Source: Pelagihabitans sp963710535
GTDB taxonomy: Bacteria > Bacteroidota > Bacteroidia > Flavobacteriales > Flavobacteriaceae
Reading direction: 5' to 3'
Assembly: GCA_963710535.1 (NCBI GenBank)
Contig: CAVQAW010000007.1
Span: 453,321 to 517,320, forward strand
Length of the DNA stretch: 64,000 nt
In this document: piece by piece, positions 10,438 through 18,418 of the stretch
Layout of the letters: each line of letters begins with the position of its first letter
Position numbering within the stretch: the stretch's first letter is position 1
Program-made: the position numbers and the translations under genes
Notes under the pieces: generated by a model
What the model saw: only the letters and a program-made list of their open reading frames with translations
Database searches by the model: none
What the model was told of the DNA's origin: nothing

Positions 10438-11595
10438 ATGCGTCTTTCCCATTACAACCTATTGCTATTTTTGAGCTGTATTTTCCTTCAGGCGTGCAAG
10501 CAGGAAAAACCTGCACAATCAGAGGAAAATAAAGCTTCGGCCGACCATGCCAAAACGCCCGTTGACAGCCAAAGCATCACCTTATTGTTCGAACAGCCCA
10601 AGGATGTTGAAACCCCCAAAGGCATGGTTTGGATACCTGGCGGGGCATTCGAACAAGGTGCTGTGCCACAGGATCAAATGGCGATGGCACATGAAAAACC
10701 AGCGCACATGGTTTTTGTGGATGGCTTATTTATGGATGCCACGGAAGTGACCAATGCCCAATTCAAAAAATTCGTAACGGCCACAGGATATAAAACCGTG
10801 GCAGAGCAGGAAATCGATTGGGAGGAATTAAAAAAACAGCTCCCCGCCGGCACCCCAAAACCCCATGACAGCATCATGCAACCGGGATCCCTGACCTTTA
10901 AAAAAACAAAAGACCCGGTCACCAACCTTTACGATTTTTCCCAATGGTGGCGATGGACCATTGGAGCGGACTGGAAGCATCCGAACGGTCCCGGAAGTGA
11001 TATCGTGGGCAAAGACAACGAGCCGGTGGTGCATATCGCCTATGAAGATGCCCTGGCCTACTGCAATTGGGCAGGGAGAAGGTTGCCAACCGAGGCCGAG
11101 TGGGAACTGGCCGCCAGGGGTGAAGCTTCGACTTCGATTTATACCTGGGGCGACGATATCGATCTGTTGGCGGAAAGGGCCAATACCTGGAACGGTCAAT
11201 TTCCGGTGAGCAATGCCATGACCGATGGTTATGAAAACAGGGCGCCGGTAAAGTCTTTCCCTCCAAATTCTTTGGGTCTATTTGATATGGCCGGCAACGT
11301 ATGGGAATGGACCAGTGATTGGTACAATTCCAATTATTATGGTAACATGGCCAAGAAAGAGGTGCCTGCCTACAATCCGAAGGGTCCGGAAGGGCCTTTG
11401 AATGAACGGGATCCGTATGCCAGGGAAAGGGTCATCAAGGGAGGTTCTTTCTTATGTAGCGCCTCCTATTGTGCCAGCTATCGCATCTCGGCCAGAATGG
11501 CGACCAGTTTGGATTCTTCCCAGGAGCATCTCGGATTTCGGACCGTTGCCACGGTGGATATGGTACGGGCACAACAGGGCAGTACAAAAGAATGA
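10438..11595 (+). CDS. Formylglycine-generating enzyme (sulfatase-modifying), lipoprotein
   Basis: A 385-residue SUMF1/FGE-domain protein with a lipoprotein signal (lipobox LQAC, Cys20). FGE oxidises the cysteine of the sulfatase C-x-P-x-R motif to formylglycine, using O2 and copper. Many SUMF1-domain proteins have lost this activity, but here both active-site cysteines are present, Cys340 and Cys345 in GGSFLCSASYC, with the human spacing and the LDSS-x4-LGFR tail. The structural motif GNVWEWTSDWY is also present. It lies directly behind a cysteine-type sulfatase gene and overlaps galK by 4 bp (ATGA), so it is probably a dedicated maturase. If exported as the signal suggests, modification would occur outside the cytoplasm, which is uncommon. 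Confidence 0.85.
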   Translation: MRLSHYNLLLFLSCIFLQACKQEKPAQSEENKASADHAKTPVDSQSITLLFEQPKDVETPKGMVWIPGGAFEQGAVPQDQMAMAHEKPAHMVFVDGLFMDATEVTNAQFKKFVTATGYKTVAEQEIDWEELKKQLPAGTPKPHDSIMQPGSLTFKKTKDPVTNLYDFSQWWRWTIGADWKHPNGPGSDIVGKDNEPVVHIAYEDALAYCNWAGRRLPTEAEWELAARGEASTSIYTWGDDIDLLAERANTWNGQFPVSNAMTDGYENRAPVKSFPPNSLGLFDMAGNVWEWTSDWYNSNYYGNMAKKEVPAYNPKGPEGPLNERDPYARERVIKGGSFLCSASYCASYRISARMATSLDSSQEHLGFRTVATVDMVRAQQGSTKE

Positions 11596-12734
11596 AAGAT
11601 TTTCCAGCACATTTCGCACCGAAACTTAGGGTGACTTCTCCAGGGCGGATCAATTTGATCGGGGAACATACCGATTACAATATGGGCTATGTGTTGCCGG
11701 CCGCCATCGAGAAGAGGATCATCTTGGAATTCCAACGAAACGGTTCCCAAAAGCACTGCCGCATCTTTAGCAAGAATTTCAACGCACATTTTGAGTTTGA
11801 CTTAACGGCCCTGGCACCGAGCAAAGTGGCTTGGGAGAATTATATATTGGGCGTAGTTGATGAAATCACAAAACGCAGTGAAGGTTTGGGCGGCTTCGAC
11901 TGTGTTTTGGACAGCGATCTACCGGCAGGTTCGGGCCTCAGTTCCTCCGCCGCACTGGAGTGCGGACTGGCGTATGGCCTCAACCAGCTTTTCGAGTTAG
12001 GGCTCGAACCATTGGAACTGATCAAACTTTCGCAAAAGGCAGAACATACCTATGTGGGCACCCAATGCGGCATCATGGATCAATTTGCCTCGGTGATGGG
12101 CAAGGCCGGACATGCGATCTTACTCGACTGCCGTTCCTTGGAATATAAATTGGTACCCATCAAGATAAATCCGTATAAAATCATCTTGCTCAATACCAAG
12201 GTGGCACACAACTTGGCTACCAGTGAATATAATGTGCGCAAGCGGCAATGTGAGCAGGGGATAGCCGTACTTCAAGAACGATACCCAACCGTAATATCCC
12301 TGCGGGAGGTCACTGACGCTATGTTGCGCTCCTGTAAGGAAAAAATGGACGAAATCGTTTTCAGACGTTGCGACTTCATCCTCAAAGAAAACAAAAGGGT
12401 TTTGCAGATGGCCAAAGCCTTAAGGCAAAATGACCTGCAACAAGTGGGAAAACTATTATATGAGGCCCATGAGGGCATCCGAAGAGATTACGAGGTAAGT
12501 TGTGTTGAATCCGATTTTTTGGTCGATTTCACCAAAGATTTAAAAGGCGTTTTGGGGGCCCGACAAACCGGTGGCGGATTTGGAGGCTGCACTTTGAATT
12601 TGGTCCATGGATCCTTCGTGGATGAATTTATAGCGAAGGCTACGAAATTTTATGAAGAGGCGTTCCAAATCGTTTTGGAAGCTTATGAAGTTCGGCCCAG
12701 TCAAGGTACTTACAGCATTGAATTGGAGGAATGA
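11592..12734 (+). CDS. galK: Galactokinase
   Basis: A 380-residue GHMP kinase that phosphorylates galactose to galactose-1-phosphate, the entry step of the Leloir pathway in the cytoplasm. It shows the galactokinase signature PGRINLIGEHTDYNMG near residue 18, the ATP-binding loop LPAGSGLSSSAALE, and the third motif GGGFGGCTLNLV near the C-terminus. The start at 11592 is chosen because it gives the family's normal N-terminus and overlaps the upstream stop (ATGA). It is the last gene of the oxidoreductase-sulfatase-FGE operon, which suggests that galactose is released from the target glycan. No galT or mutarotase gene is nearby. Confidence 0.93.
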   Translation: MKDFPAHFAPKLRVTSPGRINLIGEHTDYNMGYVLPAAIEKRIILEFQRNGSQKHCRIFSKNFNAHFEFDLTALAPSKVAWENYILGVVDEITKRSEGLGGFDCVLDSDLPAGSGLSSSAALECGLAYGLNQLFELGLEPLELIKLSQKAEHTYVGTQCGIMDQFASVMGKAGHAILLDCRSLEYKLVPIKINPYKIILLNTKVAHNLATSEYNVRKRQCEQGIAVLQERYPTVISLREVTDAMLRSCKEKMDEIVFRRCDFILKENKRVLQMAKALRQNDLQQVGKLLYEAHEGIRRDYEVSCVESDFLVDFTKDLKGVLGARQTGGGFGGCTLNLVHGSFVDEFIAKATKFYEEAFQIVLEAYEVRPSQGTYSIELEE

Positions 12735-12770
12735 GAACACGAATTCCGAAAAGAAAGCTAAAAGGATGGG

Positions 12771-13472
12771 CTAATCGTGCATCAGTGCCTTTTCCAAGTT
12801 GTCTTTATGGAGGCGGCTCATGGGAATCTGTTCCCCGCCGATTTCCACACCCGTACTATTGAACTTATCGATACGGGCCACATTCACGGCATAAGATTTA
12901 TGGATACGGATAAACTGATCCTCTGGCAGCTTCTTTAAAAACGACTTCATGGTAGAAAGCACCATGATTTTGTTGTTGTCGGTGATCAATTTGATATAAT
13001 CGCCGAGTGCCTCTATCCATTTAATGTCGTTAATGAATACTTTTTTCTTTTGAAGGTTGCTGTTGACGAAAATAAACTCCTGTTCTTCGGCCCCTTCAGC
13101 AAGTTGGACATGATTGGTGACCGCCCTTTGAACGGCAACATTAAAGCGCTGTTGCCCTATGGGCTTCTGCAAATAATCGGTGACGTCGTAATCAAACGCC
13201 TTCAGGGCATATTCCGATTTACCTGAAATCAAAATGATTTGCGGCCGATTTTCAAAATTATCCAAAAAGTCGAAGCCGTTGATGATCGGCATTTCCACAT
13301 CGAGTATGATCAAATCCACCTCCCGGTCGGCCAATCCCTTTTGGGCCGCCATCCCGCTGCCATAAACGCCGTCAAGGATGAGATTGGGATGTTTCTCGAT
13401 TAACTTCGATACTACTTTTAACTGAAGTTCAGAATCGTCGACTAGCGCCGTTCTCAGTATTTTGTTTACCAT
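12771..13472 (-). CDS. LytTR-family response regulator
   Basis: A 233-residue two-domain regulator: a receiver with the acidic pair (VDDS), phospho-acceptor Asp58 in LIILDVEMP and the conserved YLQKP lysine, then a LytTR DNA-binding domain (about 130-233, FVNSNLQKKKVFINDIKWIEA through IRIHKSYAVN). Such proteins bind promoter DNA after phosphorylation by a LytS/YehU-type histidine kinase. No kinase gene is adjacent, so the partner is elsewhere or it is an orphan. The start at 13472 (MVNKILRTALVDD) is preferred over the upstream in-frame codon, which adds 20 residues with no family match. The gene is convergent with galK. Confidence 0.9.
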   Translation of the reverse strand: MVNKILRTALVDDSELQLKVVSKLIEKHPNLILDGVYGSGMAAQKGLADREVDLIILDVEMPIINGFDFLDNFENRPQIILISGKSEYALKAFDYDVTDYLQKPIGQQRFNVAVQRAVTNHVQLAEGAEEQEFIFVNSNLQKKKVFINDIKWIEALGDYIKLITDNNKIMVLSTMKSFLKKLPEDQFIRIHKSYAVNVARIDKFNSTGVEIGGEQIPMSRLHKDNLEKALMHD

Positions 13473-13813
13473 GGCTTTTCTTTTTCTGCATTGCAAAATT
13501 ACCCGCTTCTTCATTAAATGGAACTGACACAAGTCAGCTTTTTTAATTTTTGCCCTTGGGGCGGAAGCGGAAAAATTTCAATTTCCAATCATGTACATGT
13601 CAAGTGGGGTAACAACAAAGATAACAATATATTTAGTGATGCGGTTCTTTGTAAGCAATTGAAGGAAATTACGGCTAAACAGGGCAGATGTTGTCGAAAG
13701 TTCTTTTGGCCTTTCTTTTCAATGGAAAACCTGATAACTTTTGATAACTAAGGGGTAGGATTTTTATCAAAAAACTTACTTTTGTCGAAATCGTTTAATC
13801 GAAGAGATTGATT
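13473..13813. other. Non-coding spacer between the LytTR regulator and trxB
   Basis: This divergent intergenic stretch of about 340 bases holds an open frame on the plus strand (13518-13751), but its translation has no family resemblance and it crosses the region where promoters are expected. A -7-like element (TACTTTTG) lies near its right end. Nothing else is recognised. Confidence 0.6.
13777..13784 (+). promoter_or_regulatory. Possible -7 element of trxB
   Basis: TACTTTTG matches the Bacteroidota -7 consensus TAnnTTTG exactly and lies 29 bases before the trxB start codon. No good -33 TTTG is seen at the usual spacing, so only the -7 half is supported. Confidence 0.3.
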
Positions 13814-14785
13814 ATGGCTGAGCAAATTGAAAGAGTTAAAACATTGATTATTGGATCTGGCCCGGCTGGTTATACGGCGGCCATTTATGCGGCAAGGGCC
13901 GATTTAAAACCTTTGGTATATACTGGGATGGAACCTGGAGGCCAACTGACCACGACCACGGAGGTTGACAACTTTCCCGGATATCCGGATGGTGTGGATG
14001 GCCCTACCATGATGTTGCAGTTGCAACAACAGGCCGAACGTTTCGGGACCGAGGTTCGAATAGGGATGGTAACCGAAGTGACATTGAGCGATGAAGTCGG
14101 AGGTATCCACAAGGTCACCGTAGATTATGAAAAACAACTTGAAGCGGAGACTATCATTATCGCAACGGGAGCCACGGCGAAATATTTGAACATTCCGAGT
14201 GAACAACGACTAAGGGGCGGTGGCGTTTCGGCTTGTGCCGTGTGTGACGGGTTTTTCTACAAAGGTCAGGATGTGGCCATTGTGGGTGCCGGCGACACCG
14301 CTGCAGAGGAAGCCTCTTATTTGGCCAATATCTGCAAAAAAGTTACCATGTTGGTGCGCAAGGATGCGATGAGGGCTTCCAAAGCAATGCAACATCGAGT
14401 GAACAGTTTAAAGAATATCGAAATCAAATACAATACCGAAGTCGATGAGGTGCTGGGCGATCAAGTGGTGGAAGGACTTCGCATGGTAAACAACAAAACC
14501 GGTAAAAAAGAGGATATAGCGATTACGGGACTCTTCATCGCCATTGGACACAAACCGAATACCGACATATTCAAGGGGCAATTGGATATGGACGAAACGG
14601 GTTATATCATCACCAAAGGCAAGAGCACCAAAACCAACAAACCGGGTGTGTTCGCCAGCGGTGACGCACAAGATAAGGAGTATCGGCAAGCGGTAACCGC
14701 TGCAGGTACGGGATGTATGGCCGCATTGGATGCGGAACGCTATCTGGCCACTGTGGAAACTCCCCAGGAAGTGGCGCAGCAATAA
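13814..14785 (+). CDS. trxB: Thioredoxin-disulfide reductase
   Basis: A 323-residue low-molecular-weight thioredoxin reductase, which passes electrons from NADPH through FAD to thioredoxin in the cytoplasm. It has the FAD dinucleotide-binding motif GSGPAGYTAAIYAAR, the redox-active pair Cys141-Cys144 in CAVCDG, the NADPH motif GAGDTAAEEA, and the C-terminal FAD motif GVFASGDAQD. Length and motif order are standard. The start at 13814 (MAEQIERVK) is the first ATG that gives the normal N-terminus. It ends 3 bp from a convergent gene. Confidence 0.96.
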   Translation: MAEQIERVKTLIIGSGPAGYTAAIYAARADLKPLVYTGMEPGGQLTTTTEVDNFPGYPDGVDGPTMMLQLQQQAERFGTEVRIGMVTEVTLSDEVGGIHKVTVDYEKQLEAETIIIATGATAKYLNIPSEQRLRGGGVSACAVCDGFFYKGQDVAIVGAGDTAAEEASYLANICKKVTMLVRKDAMRASKAMQHRVNSLKNIEIKYNTEVDEVLGDQVVEGLRMVNNKTGKKEDIAITGLFIAIGHKPNTDIFKGQLDMDETGYIITKGKSTKTNKPGVFASGDAQDKEYRQAVTAAGTGCMAALDAERYLATVETPQEVAQQ

Positions 14786-14788
14786 GCC

Positions 14789-15235
14789 CTAATCTATACG
14801 TCGGTAATTTTCGGAAAAGGTGCGGTTTCCTTCTTCATCCACGGTGATTTGGCTATAACTGTCTTTATAGAGCACCAGTTCGAAAACGAAGGTCTGTATG
14901 GTGTCAATAGCTTGCATCATGGGTTTTGAACCGTATTCCAACCGTTCTTCCAAGCGATTATCGGTATTGGAATAGGTGCCATATCCGAACCAATCCATCG
15001 GGTCGTCCGGAGCATACCTTGTCCACATTACCTTTCCTTTGCTGTATATTTTAACCTGTCGGTATCCATTTAAATTGGGGATGGTATCTGACACGTTTTG
15101 ACCATCATAATTATAGCGATTGATAAGTTCCCAACTGCCCTCCAAGGTGAGTGGGGTTTGTTGTGTTGGTTTTGTTAATTCGGTGGCTGAAACCAGAATC
15201 AATAGGAGGAAAACCAATCCAAAAATTTTTTTCAT
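14789..15235 (-). CDS. Secreted lipocalin-like protein, function unknown
   Basis: A protein of 148 residues with a signal peptide (about residues 1-20, MKKIFGLVFLLLILVSA) and a small beta-rich domain. The pattern LEGSWELINRYNY followed by alternating strands (QVKIYSKGKVMW, RLEERLEYG, FVFELVLYKDSYSQITVD) recalls the lipocalin-like/DUF4488-type proteins of Bacteroidota, whose ligands are unknown. The family assignment is by pattern only. The gene is monocistronic and convergent with trxB. The ATG at 15235 is chosen, with an equally possible ATG two codons upstream. Confidence 0.6.
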   Translation of the reverse strand: MKKIFGLVFLLLILVSATELTKPTQQTPLTLEGSWELINRYNYDGQNVSDTIPNLNGYRQVKIYSKGKVMWTRYAPDDPMDWFGYGTYSNTDNRLEERLEYGSKPMMQAIDTIQTFVFELVLYKDSYSQITVDEEGNRTFSENYRRID

Positions 15236-15359
15236 AATCATGTTCTTTTAAGTTATTGGCTAAAGGAATACCTAAAAGGTACAATTAATATTTTTTATTT
15301 GAACAAAAAGGGCTTGGAAATTTTAAGGATCTACCGCTTGCGGTACCCTTTCACTGATT

Positions 15360-16409
15360 TCAATGGAAATAGGCGTTGACCGTTGTGGCCAGTTTTAAGA
15401 GGTCTTTCTGTAGGTGCGACGCGCTCAACACGATACGGCTCATCATGGATGCAGATTCACTGGGATATGGAAAGTTGGTGGTGATGAACCCATGTTGGTA
15501 AAGGTAATCGCTCAAGCGTTGATCGGTATATCCAAAAGTGGGATGGTCGGGCAGGTATTTGAAATGCCCCAAATTTTGTAGTGACTTTTTGAAAAATCCG
15601 ATATGTTGTCGCAAAAGGGCCCTTTGCCCATGGAAAATACTTTCCCCCTGAACCAATGAGGCCATTACGGCAGGGGCTGCCGGACTTGCCCCTCCGAAAA
15701 AATCGGTGGCGGTCAATTGATCGATCCTTTTTTGACCTCCAAAGATCGCCCCGGCCTGTAGTCCAAACCCCTTGCCCAGGGAACAGCACACCAGCAGCTC
15801 TTTAGGCTTCAGCATTTTGATGCTTTGGTAAACGCCGCAACCACGATCCCCCACGATTCCGATGCCATGGGAATCGTCGACCACCAAGATGACCGCTTCC
15901 AAGGGCAAGGTTTTCAATCCTTCAAAATCGGGATAATTTCCCCCGAAAAAATCAATACTGTCCATGAACACCACAGGAACACTTTTGTTGTGGCCGTTCA
16001 AATGCTCCCTTATCGCGATATCCATGGCGGTGAAGGTAGCATAAGGCTTGGTTTTCGAAACATAAAGGGCCGAATGACTGTTCGGGGCATAGAAACGTTT
16101 GTGCTGCGGATGATCGAAATGTTGCGCGACGAGTTGGCCTGCCAAGAATCCCGAGGATAGGGTGGTGCAGGCCTCGGCCCCTACCCAATGGGCCAAACTT
16201 TCTTCCGCTTGGTCATAGATCGAGATCCTCACGTTCGATTTTCGGGAAGCCCCGTAGCCCGTGCCATAGGTGCCGATGTTGTTGATGAACAGTTGTTGGA
16301 AGTCTTTGTGGGTCTGCATTCCCAAATAGGCCGTACCCCCGAAATAAAGGTAGGGTCTGCCGTCAATATGTATTTCCCTTCCCGGAAACGAATCGATGTA
16401 ATCAATCAT
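15360..16409 (-). CDS. PLP-dependent aminotransferase, AONS-like (alpha-oxoamine synthase fold)
   Basis: A 349-residue fold-type I PLP enzyme related to 8-amino-7-oxononanoate synthase and 2-amino-3-ketobutyrate CoA ligase. Visible features: the glycine-rich GTYGTGYGASR near residue 47, DDSHGIG near 178-184 (the PLP-ring aspartate and histidine), and the Schiff-base lysine Lys213 in CSLGKGFG. It lacks the first 30-40 residues seen in BioF enzymes, and no biotin genes are nearby. It overlaps the dipeptide epimerase gene by 4 bp on the same strand, so the two are translationally coupled, which suggests a role in amino-acid or peptidoglycan-peptide metabolism rather than biotin synthesis. The substrate is not known. 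Confidence 0.75.
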   Translation of the reverse strand: MIDYIDSFPGREIHIDGRPYLYFGGTAYLGMQTHKDFQQLFINNIGTYGTGYGASRKSNVRISIYDQAEESLAHWVGAEACTTLSSGFLAGQLVAQHFDHPQHKRFYAPNSHSALYVSKTKPYATFTAMDIAIREHLNGHNKSVPVVFMDSIDFFGGNYPDFEGLKTLPLEAVILVVDDSHGIGIVGDRGCGVYQSIKMLKPKELLVCCSLGKGFGLQAGAIFGGQKRIDQLTATDFFGGASPAAPAVMASLVQGESIFHGQRALLRQHIGFFKKSLQNLGHFKYLPDHPTFGYTDQRLSDYLYQHGFITTNFPYPSESASMMSRIVLSASHLQKDLLKLATTVNAYFH

Positions 16410-17419
16410 TTGAGCATGCTTATGCCGCTGCCCCCGAAGGTAGGGAATCGCAATTGCCCACCGGGCAATATTTTAACGCCTTCGGCTATATCCTCCTTGA
16501 GGAGCAACGCACCATCCATATCCACATAGTCGAGCTGGGGCAACAATTGCGCGATTGCCGAAATGCCCACCGTGGATTCGGTCATGCAACCCACCATCAC
16601 TTTGAGGCCCAACTGCTTGGCTTCCTTGATCATGCGCAGGGCGGGGGTGAGGCCACCGCATTTGGTCAATTTGATATTGATGCCGTTGAAATGGAGCGCA
16701 CATTTGATAACATCCGCTTCCACGATGCAGCTTTCATCGGCGATTACGGGCAGGACACTATGGTGTGCGACCCTTTCCATGCCAGGCCAGTCGTTCGCTT
16801 TTAAAGGTTGTTCCAGAAATTCGACCCCCAAAGCCTTGAGCTGGGGGGCATTTGAAATGGTCTCCTTGGCCGACCATGCGCAATTGGCATCGATCCTGAA
16901 AATGGCATCGGTATGTTGTCGTAGTTCCTTGATCAGATTGATATCGTCTTTGGTGCCCAGTTTAATCTTGTAAATGGGCCAGGGCATTTCTTTTATTTTG
17001 GCGACCATTTTATCAAGCGTGTCAATGCCAATGGTATAATTGGTGATCGGGTACTTATCCATTCGGGTACCCCATATTTCATAAAGTGGTTTTCCCAAGC
17101 GTTTTCCATAAAGATCGTGGGCAGCAAGGTCTAGTGCACAGCGCGCAAAATTGCTCAGTCCCTTTGACACGAGGAAGGCATGGAAGTCTTCCGGGGTGCT
17201 GAAGGGATACGATTCCAAGGCGCCTCGAACCGCTTCAATTTCGGCCATCATACTTTCAATGGTGATGCGGTAATAAGGATTGGAGGTCGATTCGCCATAT
17301 CCGGTATGCCCATCCAAGGAAATAGATACGATCAAAGTATCCTGAACGTCATGGGATTCCCTTGAAATACTGAAGGTATGCTTCAACGGAAGCACATATT
17401 TTTTAAGGACCAATTTCAT
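16406..17419 (-). CDS. Dipeptide epimerase (L-Ala-D/L-Glu epimerase type, enolase superfamily)
   Basis: A 337-residue member of the muconate-lactonising subgroup of the enolase superfamily. All catalytic positions are visible: the K-x-K pair Lys151/Lys153 in YKIKLG, metal ligands Asp177 (RIDANCAW), Glu203 (EQPL) and Asp228 (ADES), the second base Lys250 (NIKLTKCGG), and the C-terminal substrate motif DMDGALLL. The family epimerises the second residue of dipeptides such as L-Ala-D-Glu, a step in murein-peptide recycling, although specificities vary. It is the first gene of a two-gene operon with the AONS-like enzyme. The exact dipeptide cannot be read from sequence. Confidence 0.88.
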   Translation of the reverse strand: MKLVLKKYVLPLKHTFSISRESHDVQDTLIVSISLDGHTGYGESTSNPYYRITIESMMAEIEAVRGALESYPFSTPEDFHAFLVSKGLSNFARCALDLAAHDLYGKRLGKPLYEIWGTRMDKYPITNYTIGIDTLDKMVAKIKEMPWPIYKIKLGTKDDINLIKELRQHTDAIFRIDANCAWSAKETISNAPQLKALGVEFLEQPLKANDWPGMERVAHHSVLPVIADESCIVEADVIKCALHFNGINIKLTKCGGLTPALRMIKEAKQLGLKVMVGCMTESTVGISAIAQLLPQLDYVDMDGALLLKEDIAEGVKILPGGQLRFPTFGGSGISMLK

Positions 17420-17469
17420 GGATGAAATATTTCCACTAATATAAACAAACCTTGTGCATCACAAAACAA

Positions 17470-17507
17470 AAACCCTGTCGACCCTTGGGTTAGGGTCAAC
17501 AGGGTTT
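17470..17507 (-). terminator. Intrinsic terminator after the PadR-PspC-DUF2807 operon
   Basis: A near-perfect 16-bp stem (one mismatch; arms 17470-17485 and 17492-17507, loop of 6) lies just downstream of the DUF2807 gene. On the minus strand it is followed by a T-rich run (TTTGTTTTG), as expected for factor-independent termination. It also separates this operon from the epimerase gene. Confidence 0.75.
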
Positions 17508-17530
17508 GATCCGGGTAATTTCGATCTTTT

Positions 17531-18274
17531 TCAGTTCCTTTGGGTAACACTTCCCGAAAAGCTTTTTTTGGTACTTACTTTGGGTTGCCCGCTATAGGAG
17601 ATATTCCCTCCGCTGCTCGCCTCCGCCACCAGCGTTTCGGAGACGTTTATTTTTACATTGCCCCCGCTGCTCGCTTCCGCGCGGCAGTCTTTGGCCTGCA
17701 GATCGTCGGCATTGATGTTGCCACCGCTGCTCACTTCGACCTGGGCGATATCGGTATCCCCTGAAATATCAAGATTGGCCCCACTGCTGGCTTCAATGTA
17801 GAGGTCGTCGGCATCGATTTCGATGTTCAAAATGGCACCGCTACTGCCATCGATCTCCATCCTTTCGCTTTGGATCCTGTTCCTGGTATTGAGATGGGCG
17901 CCACTGGAGCCTCTCAGGGCTTCTATATTGGGCAGGGAAACGTATACATTCTTGGTGGCCCTACCAATATTTTGGATGGCATGTACCTTTAATCGACCGT
18001 TCTTGACATCGGTTCCGATCAAATCGATGATGTTTTCATCGGCCTCAACGCTGATTTCAAAGTCGTCTGCTTGGGTCACATAAACGGTCAAACCTTCAGA
18101 TGCGGAAATTTCGGTAAAGTCCTGATTTACGTTCCGGATTTCGTTGGTGACGATTCCGTTGCCCTTTTTTCCCGAGCCGAAACCATCCATGTCGCCGATT
18201 TGGATGTCAAAGCCGCAGGAGGCCAAAAGGAGACTGAGTAGTAATGCGATGGTAATTTTCACTAGTGCTGTCAT
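17531..18274 (-). CDS. DUF2807 (head GIN-domain) lipoprotein
   Basis: A 247-residue lipoprotein (lipobox LLASC near residue 20) with a putative auto-transporter adhesin head, DUF2807. The body is a ladder of short strands in which SSGA or SSGG recurs at regular spacing (RGSSGAHL, DGSSGAIL, EASSGANL, VSSGGNI, EASSGGNV, EASSGGNI), which fits a right-handed beta-helix. It is the third gene downstream of padR and pspC on the same strand, ahead of a strong terminator. Function is unknown; families of this type are usually regulated with PspC-like envelope-stress proteins. Confidence 0.82.
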   Translation of the reverse strand: MTALVKITIALLLSLLLASCGFDIQIGDMDGFGSGKKGNGIVTNEIRNVNQDFTEISASEGLTVYVTQADDFEISVEADENIIDLIGTDVKNGRLKVHAIQNIGRATKNVYVSLPNIEALRGSSGAHLNTRNRIQSERMEIDGSSGAILNIEIDADDLYIEASSGANLDISGDTDIAQVEVSSGGNINADDLQAKDCRAEASSGGNVKINVSETLVAEASSGGNISYSGQPKVSTKKSFSGSVTQRN

Positions 18275-18418
18275 GGTCGTTGTTTTTGAAGCCTTAGCCT
18301 TGTTATGCTATGACAAGACGTTCGGCAATTGATTATTGATTGATGTAAAATTCATTGTTCTTATTTGGTTGTGCCACTCTGTTTTACCGAATTGTTGAAA
18401 ATCCTTTCCCAACTGTAA

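Noticed and set aside
4391..12734. Classical SusCD polysaccharide utilisation locus
   Set aside because: There is a TonB receptor and a sulfatase but no SusD-like lipoprotein and no glycoside hydrolase, so the term PUL is not supported.
13518..13751. Plus-strand frame of 77 residues in the LytTR-trxB spacer
   Set aside because: The translation has no hydrophobic core, signal or family pattern, and it covers the expected promoter region of the divergent regulator.
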